A stretch of 64,000 bases of DNA from Aphanothece sacrum FPU1 (GTDB taxonomy: Bacteria; Cyanobacteriota; Cyanobacteriia; Cyanobacteriales; Microcystaceae): positions 310,001 through 374,000 of the forward strand of contig NZ_BDQK01000013.1 in assembly GCF_003864295.1 (NCBI RefSeq). The letters run 5' to 3'. Positions 33,306-42,784 of the stretch are shown here, in pieces; within the stretch, counting starts at the first letter, position 1, and every line of letters starts with the position of its first letter. The translations under genes were made by a program, and so were the position numbers. Below the pieces are notes generated by a model. That model made no database searches and was not told the DNA's origin. It saw nothing but the letters and a program-made list of their open reading frames with translations.

Positions 33306-33782
33306 TTAACTTAAACCATAAAAATCTTCATCAAGAATTTCTTCTAAAGAGAAAGGACAACCCAAAGGATAATCTTCTTCCTTGGGAATGGGGATTCCAA
33401 AACTAGCTAATTGCCCTTCCTTAACAGCAATTTTTCGCCCTTTAGGATAAGCTTTATTAACAGCAATTGTTAAATAATATTTTAGAGAAGGTGTATTTTC
33501 TAATAGCAGAATAACTCGTTCACGATGTTCAATAATTGAGCGATACCAACTCGATTTCATTGTATCAGGAACAACAGACTGCACCCTTAATTTGAGTAAA
33601 TGAGCTAGTAAAATCATTAAATTTCCCTCTAAGGAATTTTTTTCGGACTTACCCAAATCTCTTAACTCCTCAATCAAATGATGAACATCTAAAGCTTGAA
33701 AATTAGCTTGTTCTAACTGACTAATTGTTTCTGCAAGCCATACCTGAAAATCCTGATCATATAACTCTGAGATTGGACTCAT
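33306..33782 (-). CDS. DUF29 family protein (second copy)
   Basis: A 158-residue DUF29 protein, function unknown. It has the family's LYDQDFQVWLAETISQLE at the start, LIEELRDLGKSEKNSLEGNL in the middle and SSWYRSIIEHRERV. Only about a third of residues agree with the DUF29 protein at 27179, so the two are distant paralogues and not a recent duplication. It is convergent with the coiled-coil gene. Confidence 0.75.
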   Translation of the reverse strand: MSPISELYDQDFQVWLAETISQLEQANFQALDVHHLIEELRDLGKSEKNSLEGNLMILLAHLLKLRVQSVVPDTMKSSWYRSIIEHRERVILLLENTPSLKYYLTIAVNKAYPKGRKIAVKEGQLASFGIPIPKEEDYPLGCPFSLEEILDEDFYGLS

Positions 33783-33937
33783 TGTATCATTTCTCCTAAT
33801 AAAAACATTTAAAAGAGTTTTTTGTGGGGAATTTTTCCCTAACTCCTAACCTAATATCTTAATTATAAGCTTGTGATCGACCCATTAATTATGTCAATAT
33901 AGTAGAAAGTGCCTTCATCTATCAACCCTCAAAGACC

Positions 33938-35182
33938 TTGGACTTTTCCTCTCTAGATTTCGCCTTAATCTCTACCTTAGTTGTTCCTCCGATAGCAGGG
34001 GCAATTATTGGTTATTTTACCAATGATATCGCCATCAATATGCTATTTCGCCCTTATGAAGCCATTTATATCGGTAAACAGCGTCTTCCCTTTACCCCAG
34101 GTTTAATTCCTCGTAACCAAGAACGACTGGCCAAAAAAGTTTCTGATACAATTATGGGGTCATTACTCACCCCAGAAGAACTGCAAAAATTAGCCCGAAG
34201 ATTACTAAAAACGGAACGGGTACAAGCGGCGATTTTGTGGCTATTAAATTTATCCATGAAGCAATTTAAAGCGGATAAAGAACAAAAAACAGCCAAGATT
34301 TTAGCGGATATCCTCAGAGATTTATTTAGTGAATCTTTACCCAGACTTATTAAAACTTTGACCCGTCGTCAAGACTTTTTAGACAATCAAATTAATCAAA
34401 TTTTCGATCAGATTTTATTAGATTTACGGTTAAGTGATATTCAAGCAAGACAGTTTGCTGACTGGTTATTAGAAACGGTTGTCCCTCCAGAAATGTTGAG
34501 ACAAACCTTAATAGATTTTCTCTCCGAACGGAATATACAAGTCATTGATGAAGGGTTTAGGGAAAAAACCAGTGGAACTTATTGGGTAGTAGCTAATTTA
34601 TTTGGTCTTCGTAATACCTTAAGTCGGTTACGGAGTTTTTGTATTGAAGAGAAAGAAATGGCTAATACACGACTCAAAGAATTATTATTGTCGTTAGAGA
34701 TTAGGAGTCGTCTACGACAAGGGTTACTAAGTTTATCTTTACAAAATTTACCAGTATCAACAGTAAGAGAATTAAGAACAACAATCCGAGAAACAGTCAA
34801 AATATATATTCAAGAAAGTGGGCCACAATGGATAGAAGATTTGGGGCGTACTATAGAGTGGGAGCAACTTTCAGTCTTAATTGTTAATCGTTTACAAGCA
34901 TCTACTGCTGTTATCACTTCCTTAGAAACAATTAGTCAAGAATTAGCCTTAGTATTAGAAAAATATTTAGAAGAAGATTTAGAAAAAATAGTTTCTCAAG
35001 CTATTCCTATTTTATCTATTGATCAAGTAATTATTGACCGAGTAAATGCTACTTCTCCCCAAAATTTGGAATTAGCTATCCAAGGAATTGTTAAGAGTGA
35101 ATTACAAGCGATTGTTAATCTTGGAGGAGTATTAGGATTTATGGTAGGGATATTACAAACGATTTTCTTTTTATTACGATAA
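33938..35182 (+). CDS. DUF445 family membrane protein
   Basis: A 414-residue protein of the DUF445/YheB type. The N-terminal membrane span (about 8-28) with [19 protein letters not shown] matches the family signature. A long, charged helical middle (60-380) follows, and a final span (about 395-412) closes it. The function is unknown; the layout suggests a membrane-tethered coiled protein. The start is TTG at 33938; no ATG or GTG is found upstream in the same frame close enough. Confidence 0.75.
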   Translation: MDFSSLDFALISTLVVPPIAGAIIGYFTNDIAINMLFRPYEAIYIGKQRLPFTPGLIPRNQERLAKKVSDTIMGSLLTPEELQKLARRLLKTERVQAAILWLLNLSMKQFKADKEQKTAKILADILRDLFSESLPRLIKTLTRRQDFLDNQINQIFDQILLDLRLSDIQARQFADWLLETVVPPEMLRQTLIDFLSERNIQVIDEGFREKTSGTYWVVANLFGLRNTLSRLRSFCIEEKEMANTRLKELLLSLEIRSRLRQGLLSLSLQNLPVSTVRELRTTIRETVKIYIQESGPQWIEDLGRTIEWEQLSVLIVNRLQASTAVITSLETISQELALVLEKYLEEDLEKIVSQAIPILSIDQVIIDRVNATSPQNLELAIQGIVKSELQAIVNLGGVLGFMVGILQTIFFLLR

Positions 35183-35270
35183 GTATCTTAAAAAAACAGA
35201 AAAAATTAGGAGTTAAAATAAATCGCTAGACTTAATCTTTCAACCCCTAATATCTTCTTGACCTGTCTAA

Positions 35271-35618
35271 TTAGTCAAATATAACACCTTCTAACTGAGT
35301 GTCGAGAACATCGAGGTAGTTTTGATCGTTGAAGACATTCTCAGATAATCTTCCTTTAGCGATCGCACTTCTAATTAAGGTATCAGCAGTCACTTGTTTA
35401 GAGATTAACGCACTTTTGAAACCGCCATGACTAGGAATACCTAAATCAGTAAAATACCCTTGATAAGCTAATTGTACCAATGTAACTGGGGGTAAATAAT
35501 TAATAGTTGTTTGACGATTATTAACCGTAACCGCCGCTAATTCTTCAGAGGAGAAAGCAGGAGTAGCAAAACTTGAAAGCAAAACAATGGATAAGCCACC
35601 AAGGATTAGATTTTTCAT
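35271..35618 (-). CDS. Conserved secreted hypothetical protein
   Basis: A 115-residue protein with a signal peptide: LILGGLSIVLLSSFATPAFS, cleaved after AFS at about residue 23. The mature part has LVQLAYQGYFTDLGIPSHG, which is shared by a group of small secreted cyanobacterial proteins of unknown role. No metal-binding motif or membrane span besides the signal. Confidence 0.65.
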   Translation of the reverse strand: MKNLILGGLSIVLLSSFATPAFSSEELAAVTVNNRQTTINYLPPVTLVQLAYQGYFTDLGIPSHGGFKSALISKQVTADTLIRSAIAKGRLSENVFNDQNYLDVLDTQLEGVIFD

Positions 35619-36248
35619 GGGAATTACTGCAAGGTTAATAGTATAAAAAATAGCAATAACATAACTCTCAATTTTCCGAGAATCTTGAAATGATAACTAG
35701 GTCTTCACCTGAGTCGATTACATTTATCTAGAACATTGAGATTTGTTATGACTTTTATTATAAAACGCGGTATTATATATTATCTTCCTGCTATAAGCTC
35801 ATCCAAAAGGGTGATGACCATGCTTTTTTTTCATTAGGTTTATACGATACTTACAAAAAATGAATGATGAATGATGAATGATCAATGATCAATGTACAAT
35901 TAACAATTCATAATTCATAATTCATAATTCATAATTAATTAATTCAGTTTAAAATTCTGATGTTTTATTGTCGATGAAGTTATTTTTTAAACTGAAGTTA
36001 AAACCCTGAAGGAAGACCAATAAGAAACCTTAATAGGACTGTTAAGCAAGAAATTAGTAATAAAAGCCTTTAAAATGCTATAGTTAACCACTAATCAAAG
36101 AAATCTGTAAGAAACCGTAACATAACCACTAGGCTAAGTGGATCGAGGGGTTTATGATTAATTAAAGGAATATACTATAAACAAGATTTAAAGTAGTGCT
36201 TTCCGTCTATCCCGTTAACGATGATAGTAACACCAGGAGATAAATAAC
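35619..36248. other. Intergenic region with short heptamer arrays
   Basis: A 630-bp gap. It holds heptamers TGAATGA three times and TCAATGA twice (35861-35895), and CATAATT four times (35909-35936). The last about 130 bp form the leader of the RP-repeat gene, with a strong AGGAGAT ribosome site at 36235-36241. No gene or RNA was recognised. Confidence 0.6.
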
Positions 36249-36680
36249 ATGACCACTGAAAAAGTAGACATTAACGGCACTCAAGCCAAAGAACCCGAAA
36301 AAGTAGCAGCAGCGACTAAAACTGTCACCAGAAGCCAAAAACTGCAAGAAGACAAACAAGCAAGTGCTTTATCTGTTAAGGAAAAGTCAGCTAAAGGTTC
36401 CCACGGTTTACAATTACTAACGGAACCGAGTTATCTTCCGGGAAATCGTCCCATTGAAGCGAGTCACCTAAATATTGTTAGTACCTATGGCTCTCTTGGT
36501 ACAACTCGTCCTGTTGTTGCGAGTGGAATGGAAGTATCAGGAACCTTGACAATTTCCGGAGAACGGCCCATTATGGCCAGTCACTTACATATTAGTGAAA
36601 CTTATAATGTCATGGGAGATCGTCCCGTTGCTTCTAATGAGATCGATGATCCGGAATTATTAATGGGATTTCTTGATTAA
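36249..36680 (+). CDS. Protein with four RP-[IV]-x-AS repeats
   Basis: A 143-residue protein of unknown function. The first about 50 residues are Lys/Thr/Ala/Glu-rich and likely disordered. Then comes a repeat of about 19-20 residues with the core RP(I/V)xAS: GNRPIEASHLNI (from 66), TTRPVVASGMEV (86), GERPIMASHLHI (105) and GDRPVASNEI (124). The end is acidic (DDPELLMGFLD). A strong AGGAGAT ribosome site and a terminator hairpin (36698-36714) suggest a well-expressed single gene. Repeated short motifs with a flexible head hint at a scaffold or binding-peptide protein. Confidence 0.65.
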   Translation: MTTEKVDINGTQAKEPEKVAAATKTVTRSQKLQEDKQASALSVKEKSAKGSHGLQLLTEPSYLPGNRPIEASHLNIVSTYGSLGTTRPVVASGMEVSGTLTISGERPIMASHLHISETYNVMGDRPVASNEIDDPELLMGFLD

Positions 36681-36697
36681 TAAATTCGTAAACTTGG

Positions 36698-36724
36698 GGT
36701 GGGCATTGCCCACCTTACCAATTT
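36698..36724 (+). terminator. Rho-independent-type terminator
   Basis: Perfect 7-bp stem GGTGGGC / GCCCACC with a three-base loop (36698-36714), followed by TTACCAATTTTT on the plus strand. It ends the RP-repeat gene and could also serve the convergent 69-residue gene. Confidence 0.7.
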
Positions 36725-36728
36725 TTGA

Positions 36729-36938
36729 CTAAACACTCAGTTTAAGGGCATTAACGGGGACTTCATCCCAAGATTCTACAGTTCTCAAACGGGCTACCCA
36801 ACCTTCTTGTTTTTGCCCTTGGCTTAAGTTATTAAGCCAAGTTTGATGACAGTCTTTCGCGGCTTTTTCGTCATAGCAAGCAATACAAGAATAAATAATC
36901 CCACAGGGATCGATTTGTTCATTAACCCAAATTATCAT
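36729..36938 (-). CDS. Small conserved hypothetical protein
   Basis: A 69-residue protein with a cysteine-containing stretch YSCIACYDEKAAKDC (about 17-31) and the end RLRTVESWDEVPVNALKLSV. It has no signal or membrane segment. Similar small cyanobacterial proteins have no assigned function. It is convergent with the RP-repeat gene and shares its terminator region. Confidence 0.55.
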   Translation of the reverse strand: MIIWVNEQIDPCGIIYSCIACYDEKAAKDCHQTWLNNLSQGQKQEGWVARLRTVESWDEVPVNALKLSV

Positions 36939-37078
36939 AGTTTTTTCCCTGATTTGGCCAGTTAAATAGTTTTAGACTTGTTTTTTTTGTTCAACAAGGA
37001 ACAATTATTTAAACCTTAATTGTCAATTATTAATTGTCAATTGTCAATTGCTTGATTCAATAATTACTTTTAGAAAGG

Positions 37079-38083
37079 ATGAGAAAACTTTATTTTTTAT
37101 TACCAGGGACAGGAGGTAAATTTGTTTGTGGGGGACTGTTTGCCGAATTAAAAGCTTTTAATTTAGCTAGTCAAATTTGTCCTTCTCAAGTTGTTACTTA
37201 TCGTCAACGAGAACCGGATAATCTTTTCATAGATGATATTTTAAAACAAAAAGACTTAGATGATGTTATTTTTGTCATTAGTTGGGGGTTTGATGTCCCT
37301 AAACTTGCTCATAAATTAAAATCTTATCAGGTTATTTATCATGCACATAGTGCAGGTTATGGATTTCAATTACCCTCAACTATTCCTATTATAACCGTTA
37401 GTCGTAATACGATGGGTTATTGGGGTCAAAAATCTCCTAATTCTTTAATTTACTATTTACCTAATCAAATTTCTGATGAGTTTACTAACTTACATTTAGA
37501 CCGGGATATTGATGTTTTAGTTCAAGCAAGAAAGTCATCAGATTATTTAGTAAAACAGTTAATTCCTACTTTACAAAAACGCTCTAATGTGCTAGTCATT
37601 AATAATTTTGTTGAAGATCTAGCTCAATTATTTAATCGAGCAAAAGTCTATTTATATGACTCGGCCGAATATTGGGCGCAACAAGGGGTTAGCGAGGGTT
37701 TTGGACTACCACCTATGGAAGCTTTAGCTTGTGGTTGTCAAGTATTTTCTAGTGTTAATGGGGCATTATCTGATTATTTAGATCCTGGTTTTAATAGTTA
37801 TAAAATTGCTGGATATTCAACAGAATATGATGTAGAAAGAATACTAAAAGTTCTTAAATCTTTAGATTTATTAACTTTATCAAATCAAGTTTTAGCTGAA
37901 TATAGAACTGAGAATATTCTTAAAAGATTAGATGTCATATTAAAAGAAATTAACGATTTTTTTGATCATCAATGTGAGTATTCAGGTAATATTCAGGGGT
38001 TAACTAAACCAAGAATGGCTAAATTATTCACCCAGAAAGTCTGGAATAAATTACGTCAAAAAATTGTCAAGCTGACACCTTGA
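37079..38083 (+). CDS. Glycosyltransferase, GT4-like
   Basis: A 334-residue glycosyltransferase of the GT-B fold. The C-terminal nucleotide-sugar site SEGFGLPPMEALACG (about 207-221) and SSVNGALSDYL (about 226-236) are typical of GT4. The N-terminal half starts YFLLPGTGGKF, an unusual acceptor domain. The sugar and acceptor cannot be deduced; a polysaccharide-related role is reasonable. The last codons (KLTP) and the TGA lie inside the first unit of a 172-bp hairpin-rich duplication. Confidence 0.75.
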   Translation: MRKLYFLLPGTGGKFVCGGLFAELKAFNLASQICPSQVVTYRQREPDNLFIDDILKQKDLDDVIFVISWGFDVPKLAHKLKSYQVIYHAHSAGYGFQLPSTIPIITVSRNTMGYWGQKSPNSLIYYLPNQISDEFTNLHLDRDIDVLVQARKSSDYLVKQLIPTLQKRSNVLVINNFVEDLAQLFNRAKVYLYDSAEYWAQQGVSEGFGLPPMEALACGCQVFSSVNGALSDYLDPGFNSYKIAGYSTEYDVERILKVLKSLDLLTLSNQVLAEYRTENILKRLDVILKEINDFFDHQCEYSGNIQGLTKPRMAKLFTQKVWNKLRQKIVKLTP

Positions 38084-38377
38084 AAGGTGTAGCTATTAAA
38101 ACAAAACCCGCCTTCGCGGGTTAGGTATTGTTAAATATTACATATTACACGAAAAGCCTGCGTCGGCAGGCTTTGTATCTGTAGCCTCAGCCTTTAGGCT
38201 GAAGGACTCAACAATATTCCTAAATTATTTACCCATTTTAAAGCTAACACCTTGAAAGGTGTAGCTATTAAAACAAAACCCGCCTTCGCGGGTTAGGTAT
38301 TGTTAAATATTACATATTACACGAAAAGCCTGCGTCGGCAGGCTTCGTATATGTAGCCTCAGCCTTTAGGCTGAAGG
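38070..38377. repeat. Tandem hairpin cassette, 172-bp period
   Basis: Two direct copies (38070-38205 and 38242-38377) with only about three differences over 136 bp. Each carries at least four hairpins: ACACCTTGAAAGGTGT, AACCCGCCTTCGCGGGTT, AAGCCTGCGTCGGCAGGCTT and CAGCCTTTAGGCTG. They fill the gap between the glycosyltransferase and the convergent fabF, so they probably end transcription from both sides. Confidence 0.88.
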
Positions 38378-38394
38378 CTGAAGGAATTTAAAAC

Positions 38395-39645
38395 TCAACG
38401 ATATTTTTTAAAAACTAAGGTCACATTATGACCACCAAACCCGAAAGAGTTAGATAAGGCAACGTCCACCGTCACAGCGCGACTGTGATCTCGGACATAA
38501 TCGAGATCACATTCAGGGTCAGGATTAGCTAAATTAATAGTTGGGGGAACACGATCATTAGCGATGGCCATAACAGCAGCTATTGCCTCAATACCACCCG
38601 AACCACCCAATAAATGCCCTGTCATGGACTTAGTAGAACTGATAGGAATTTTGTAAGCTTGTTGTCCCAAAGCCTTTTTAATTGCCTTAGTTTCCGTCAC
38701 ATCATTAGCCGAGGTACTGGTTCCATGAGCATTAATATAACTAATTTGCTCAGGAATTAATCCGCCATCGATTATGGCTAGTTCCATGGCACGAGTTGCC
38801 CCACGACCATCAGGAACAGGGGCCGTCATATGATAGGCATCACAGGTCATGCCATAACCTACCATCTCAGCATAAATTGTGGCTCCTCGGTTGAGGGCCT
38901 GTTCCAATTCTTCTAAGAGTAAAATCCCTGATCCTTCTCCCATGACAAAACCATCTCGATCGCGATCAAACGGACGACTAGCCGTATAAGGATCATCATT
39001 ACGAGTAGATAGGGCCCGGGCTGCCCCAAAACCTGCCAGAGACAGAGGAGTAATAGAGGCTTCTGTTCCCCCACAAATCATGGCTTTAGCGTAACCCCGT
39101 TGAATCAGACGAAAAGCATCACCAATGGCATGAGAACCGGCCGCACAAGCTGTTACCGTACAATTATTTGGCCCTTTAGCCCCTGTATGAATCGCCGTCA
39201 GTCCAGAGGCCATATTAGCAATCATCATCGGAATCATAAAAGGACTACAACGACTAGGACCGCGATCGAGATAAATTTCTTGTTGATCTTCGAGAACCTT
39301 AATTCCCCCTATGCCTGACCCAACAATGACCCCCACTTGTTCAGCATTCAGGTCATTAATGATTAACTCAGAATGAGCTAAAGCTTGTAGACTGGCAGAC
39401 ACCCCTAATTGAGCAAAGCGATCCATGTGTTTAGCTTCTTTACGAGTGAAGTAGTCGTGAGGGTCAAATCCTTTGATTTCACCTGCGATGCGACAGAAGT
39501 GTTGAGAAGGGTCGAAACGGGTAATTGTACTAATGCCATTGCGCCCACTCATCAATCCTTCCCAGTATTCGGCCAAGGTATTTCCTATAGGGGTGATCGC
39601 ACCTAGCCCTGTTACGACAACGCGCTTTAATTTTTGATTGGTCAT
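38395..39645 (-). CDS. fabF: Beta-ketoacyl-ACP synthase II
   Basis: Elongating condensing enzyme of type II fatty acid synthesis in the cytoplasm. The catalytic Cys lies in NNCTVTACAAGSHAIG (about residue 168), and the two His are in HGTSTSANDVTE (about 308) and STKSMTGHLLGGSGG (about 345). The length of 416 is standard. It is downstream of acpP on the same strand (gap 93 bp), the common fabF-acpP pairing. Confidence 0.94.
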   Translation of the reverse strand: MTNQKLKRVVVTGLGAITPIGNTLAEYWEGLMSGRNGISTITRFDPSQHFCRIAGEIKGFDPHDYFTRKEAKHMDRFAQLGVSASLQALAHSELIINDLNAEQVGVIVGSGIGGIKVLEDQQEIYLDRGPSRCSPFMIPMMIANMASGLTAIHTGAKGPNNCTVTACAAGSHAIGDAFRLIQRGYAKAMICGGTEASITPLSLAGFGAARALSTRNDDPYTASRPFDRDRDGFVMGEGSGILLLEELEQALNRGATIYAEMVGYGMTCDAYHMTAPVPDGRGATRAMELAIIDGGLIPEQISYINAHGTSTSANDVTETKAIKKALGQQAYKIPISSTKSMTGHLLGGSGGIEAIAAVMAIANDRVPPTINLANPDPECDLDYVRDHSRAVTVDVALSNSFGFGGHNVTLVFKKYR

Positions 39646-39738
39646 GATCTTTGCTTACATATTAAGGCCTAATCTACCCAGTCTGGAGTTGGGCGAATTT
39701 GGTATGAGGAATAACGATCTTGTTAATTAAGCAGTGAC

Positions 39739-39975
39739 TTACTTCTTTATGATGTAGTCCACCACCTCTTGCACTGTAGTAATTTTTTCAGCGTCCTCGT
39801 CAGGAATCTCAATCTCAAATTCTTCTTCTAGGGCCATCACGAATTCAACAATATCTAGGGAGTCTGCCCCTAAATCCTCTGTAAAAGAGGCCTCTGGTAC
39901 GATTTTGCTTTCGTCATCAACTTCTAGGTTGTTTTTAATAATTGTCTTAACGCGATCAAAGATGTCTTGGCTCAT
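39739..39975 (-). CDS. acpP: Acyl carrier protein
   Basis: A 78-residue acidic carrier. Ser39 in [10 protein letters not shown] receives 4'-phosphopantetheine. It is the substrate carrier of fatty acid synthesis. fabF lies directly downstream. Confidence 0.95.
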   Translation of the reverse strand: MSQDIFDRVKTIIKNNLEVDDESKIVPEASFTEDLGADSLDIVEFVMALEEEFEIEIPDEDAEKITTVQEVVDYIIKK

Positions 39976-40127
39976 AAATCCTTATATATACCGCTAGATA
40001 CCTCGTCGGAGAGTCCATAACGAGGGGAAATGGGGCGGATGATACCATTTCTTAGGTTGATGTCATAGTCAGACTTCAGTTAGCATTCTTCATCTTATCC
40101 GTAAATGGTCAGTCAGGGAATACTTCC

Positions 40128-40667
40128 CTAAAATTGATGAGGGTTGGTTGTTTTGTATAAAATGTGCTTTCTTAGGGGGTTTCCTTCTGGTAAATCAGGA
40201 TGGTCAAATTCTTGACTAAATTTCATGTCAATTCGTTCCATGACTCGCCGCGATCGCCAATTTTTCGGGACGGTAAAGGATAGGACTTCTGGAAGATTAA
40301 GTTGAGTAAAGGCAAATTCTAAAGCGGCTTTTGCTCCTTCGGTGGCGTATCCTTTGCCCCAATAATCATATCCAAGTCTCCAGCCTATTTCTACACAAGG
40401 GGTAAAGGAAGCTTGAAAACGAGGAATTGATAATCCGATAAATCCGATTAAACTAGGAGAATCTTGTAATTGTGTAGCCCATAAACCAAAGCCATTTTCT
40501 TCAAAATGAGTCTCTATTCTCTCAATGAAACTGTTACTTTCATCAAAGGAAAGAGGTTTAGGTAAAAATTCCATAACTCTGGGATCAGCATTAATTTGAG
40601 AGAAAGTTTGTTGATCTTCTGTTTGCCATCTTCTTAAGATTAGTCTAGGGGTGATAATTTCTAGCAT
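40128..40667 (-). CDS. GNAT-family N-acetyltransferase (RimJ/RimL-like)
   Basis: A 179-residue acetyltransferase with the RimJ/RimL pattern: ITPRLILRRW at the start, the acetyl-CoA-binding part WRLGYDYWGKGYATEGAKA (about 93-111) and NWRSRRVMERIDM (about 140). The likely acceptor is the N-terminus of a protein or an amino group of a small molecule. The ATG at 40667 is preferred over a TTG nine bases upstream; neither has a good ribosome site. Confidence 0.82.
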   Translation of the reverse strand: MLEIITPRLILRRWQTEDQQTFSQINADPRVMEFLPKPLSFDESNSFIERIETHFEENGFGLWATQLQDSPSLIGFIGLSIPRFQASFTPCVEIGWRLGYDYWGKGYATEGAKAALEFAFTQLNLPEVLSFTVPKNWRSRRVMERIDMKFSQEFDHPDLPEGNPLRKHILYKTTNPHQF

Positions 40668-40720
40668 TTTATTCAATAAAATAGACGAATGCTACCCGCA
40701 AATCGAGATCCCGTCAAAAG

Positions 40721-41617
40721 TCAAGAAATCCACAAAGATAAATCTTTATCAATTAAATCTTGAAGCTTTATTATATCTTCTTTATATCCTTCTGTTAATT
40801 CCTGACGCAACTGAGGATCTAGTTTCGGTTTCCAACTATTTTTTCTTTTCATTGAAGTTACCCAGTTTTTGCGCCAATCATTGGGAAGAAGATTTTTTAA
40901 CTTATCCTTGAACACATTCGGTTTATTTATGATCTGGTCTAATATTTGATTTTTAGGAAACGAACGGACATTATACTGTTTACTGATATCGGGGATAAAA
41001 GTTGTATCAATGCCCAGGTATTGATACATATTTTGCATTACATTGAGGGAATCTTTTCCTAAGTCGTCATATAAATATATTTTGAATTGACTCTCATCAA
41101 ATAGGGATTTATATCGATTAATTTGTTCGTAATAAAATCCCTGTTTTCTATAGTGCCAACTCGGTCCCCAGTTAGCTTCAATTCTTTGGTTTTCTTGTGC
41201 TAATGCTTCAGAAAAACTTAAGGGTTCATGACCTAACCATTTAGTATGTAAATAGTGAGAAAAAGCTCGATCCGCAGGGTGTCTTAAAATTGCTATTAAC
41301 TTAAGGTCAGGAAATCGCCGATGCATTCTCCCTGGAGCTTCTTTATTATATAAATAGCTAACACTTGCTTCTCCAATAGCTGTTTCATCTTTTACCTCTG
41401 AAAATAATGCTTTGTATTCATCAAAAGTTTTAATTGCATTTTGATAAATCTTGTCATCAAGTTTCGTCGAGAAACGTCTATTTTCTCCATCCCATTGAAA
41501 AAACTTTGGTTCTTTTATTGAACTCATATAAACTTGTGGGTGTTCCTTTAAATAGGAATAAACAGATGATGTTCCTGACTTCACTGCACCAATGACAATA
41601 AAATTAACCAATTTCAT
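40721..41617 (-). CDS. PAPS-dependent sulfotransferase
   Basis: A 298-residue sulfotransferase of the heparan-sulfate type. The 5'-phosphosulfate loop GAVKSGTSSVYSYL (about 10-23) and the 3'-phosphate-binding LRHPADRAFSHYL (Arg112, Ser120) are present. Such enzymes sulfate sugars in extracellular polysaccharide or small metabolites. No partner gene is next to it. Confidence 0.85.
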   Translation of the reverse strand: MKLVNFIVIGAVKSGTSSVYSYLKEHPQVYMSSIKEPKFFQWDGENRRFSTKLDDKIYQNAIKTFDEYKALFSEVKDETAIGEASVSYLYNKEAPGRMHRRFPDLKLIAILRHPADRAFSHYLHTKWLGHEPLSFSEALAQENQRIEANWGPSWHYRKQGFYYEQINRYKSLFDESQFKIYLYDDLGKDSLNVMQNMYQYLGIDTTFIPDISKQYNVRSFPKNQILDQIINKPNVFKDKLKNLLPNDWRKNWVTSMKRKNSWKPKLDPQLRQELTEGYKEDIIKLQDLIDKDLSLWIS

Positions 41618-41723
41618 AAATGCCCCTTCTTCTCCTGAATGTTATTAACTATATCATAGTTTTTGTTTTACATAGTTTATTATAGCGTTTTTCGCAATAA
41701 GTGAGATACAACTAACTCCTTTA

Positions 41724-42719
41724 TTAGAAAACAAACACTAATTTGAGATCCCAATTTTTCGCAGAAATAGGAATAAGTTGAACCTGTTGAATAAACTCTC
41801 GAAAATAAAAGCGTCGTTCTGCTTCTGATAAATCTTGCCAAAATTGAGGTAAAGAAACAGCTTGAGCAATAATTTTTAAATTTCCTGGCGGTAATTGTTC
41901 GATTTTAGCACTTAATTGAGCGATTTCTGTTTGTAATTTATACCGTCTTAATGCCGCAGTTTCAGAGTCTAATATTTCTGATTTTATTAAATTTGGTAAT
42001 TGATTAATAATTGCTTGTTTATTATTAATTTTTTCTTGGATATTATTTCTAATTATTTCGGGATTAGGAAGATTTAATTTAGCAACAGTTTCTGGTAAAT
42101 ATTTACATATTTTTTCGATTATTTGTTGTAAAATTGTCTCATAATTAAGCAGATTACATGGCGGATTTAAGAGACAATTATTAGGCCGAAGATAGAGATA
42201 TTGTTGTCGTTTATTTTTGATTTTTGTACAACTAACGCTCATAGAAGATTGACATTTTTGACACATTACTAATCCAGCTAAAGAACGAGGCGCACTGGCA
42301 GTTCTAGGAGGTAATTTTTGATTACGACGTAGTAAACGATCAATTTGTGCCGCTTCTTCCCGTGAAATAATGGCAATGTGAGTATCAGGAATAATGTCTT
42401 GATTTTGATATATTAAATCTCCTCGATAAACAGGATGATTTAACCAACGATGACCAGTCGAAACAGAAATTTTTTTACCATATCTTTTGTCTAAATATTT
42501 AACCGCACCTCGAAGGGAACCAAATAATAAAAACTGCTCAAAAAAATCTTTAATTACTGGGGCGGTACTACGATCAATAATGTATCTATCTTTACCGCGA
42601 CGATATCCATAAGGTGCTTTTCCTGGAGGTGGTAAAGCATTAATTCTATTTTGATAATGTCCCTGTTGTAATTTTAGAGAAGTTTGATAATTTTGCTCCT
42701 CATTTTCGTTATTTTTCAT
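41724..42719 (-). CDS. Recombinase-domain protein lacking the serine catalytic domain
   Basis: A 331-residue protein similar to the C-terminal half of large serine recombinases (XisF/SpoIVCA type). PPGKAPYGYRR (about 31-41) and the stretch to 100 fit the recombinase DNA-binding domain, and Cys153, Cys156, Cys182, Cys188 form a zinc ribbon, followed by a coiled coil (about 195-290). The N-terminal resolvase catalytic domain of about 140 residues with the active-site serine is missing; only about 30 residues stand in its place. The gene is intact and starts normally, so it may be a conserved DNA-binding derivative, not a working recombinase. Confidence 0.7.
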   Translation of the reverse strand: MKNNENEEQNYQTSLKLQQGHYQNRINALPPPGKAPYGYRRGKDRYIIDRSTAPVIKDFFEQFLLFGSLRGAVKYLDKRYGKKISVSTGHRWLNHPVYRGDLIYQNQDIIPDTHIAIISREEAAQIDRLLRRNQKLPPRTASAPRSLAGLVMCQKCQSSMSVSCTKIKNKRQQYLYLRPNNCLLNPPCNLLNYETILQQIIEKICKYLPETVAKLNLPNPEIIRNNIQEKINNKQAIINQLPNLIKSEILDSETAALRRYKLQTEIAQLSAKIEQLPPGNLKIIAQAVSLPQFWQDLSEAERRFYFREFIQQVQLIPISAKNWDLKLVFVF

Positions 42720-42784
42720 GGTTTAAATGTGATCAATAGTTAATATAAAATAGAAATATAGCGATTCTATTTGATCTAGGACTG

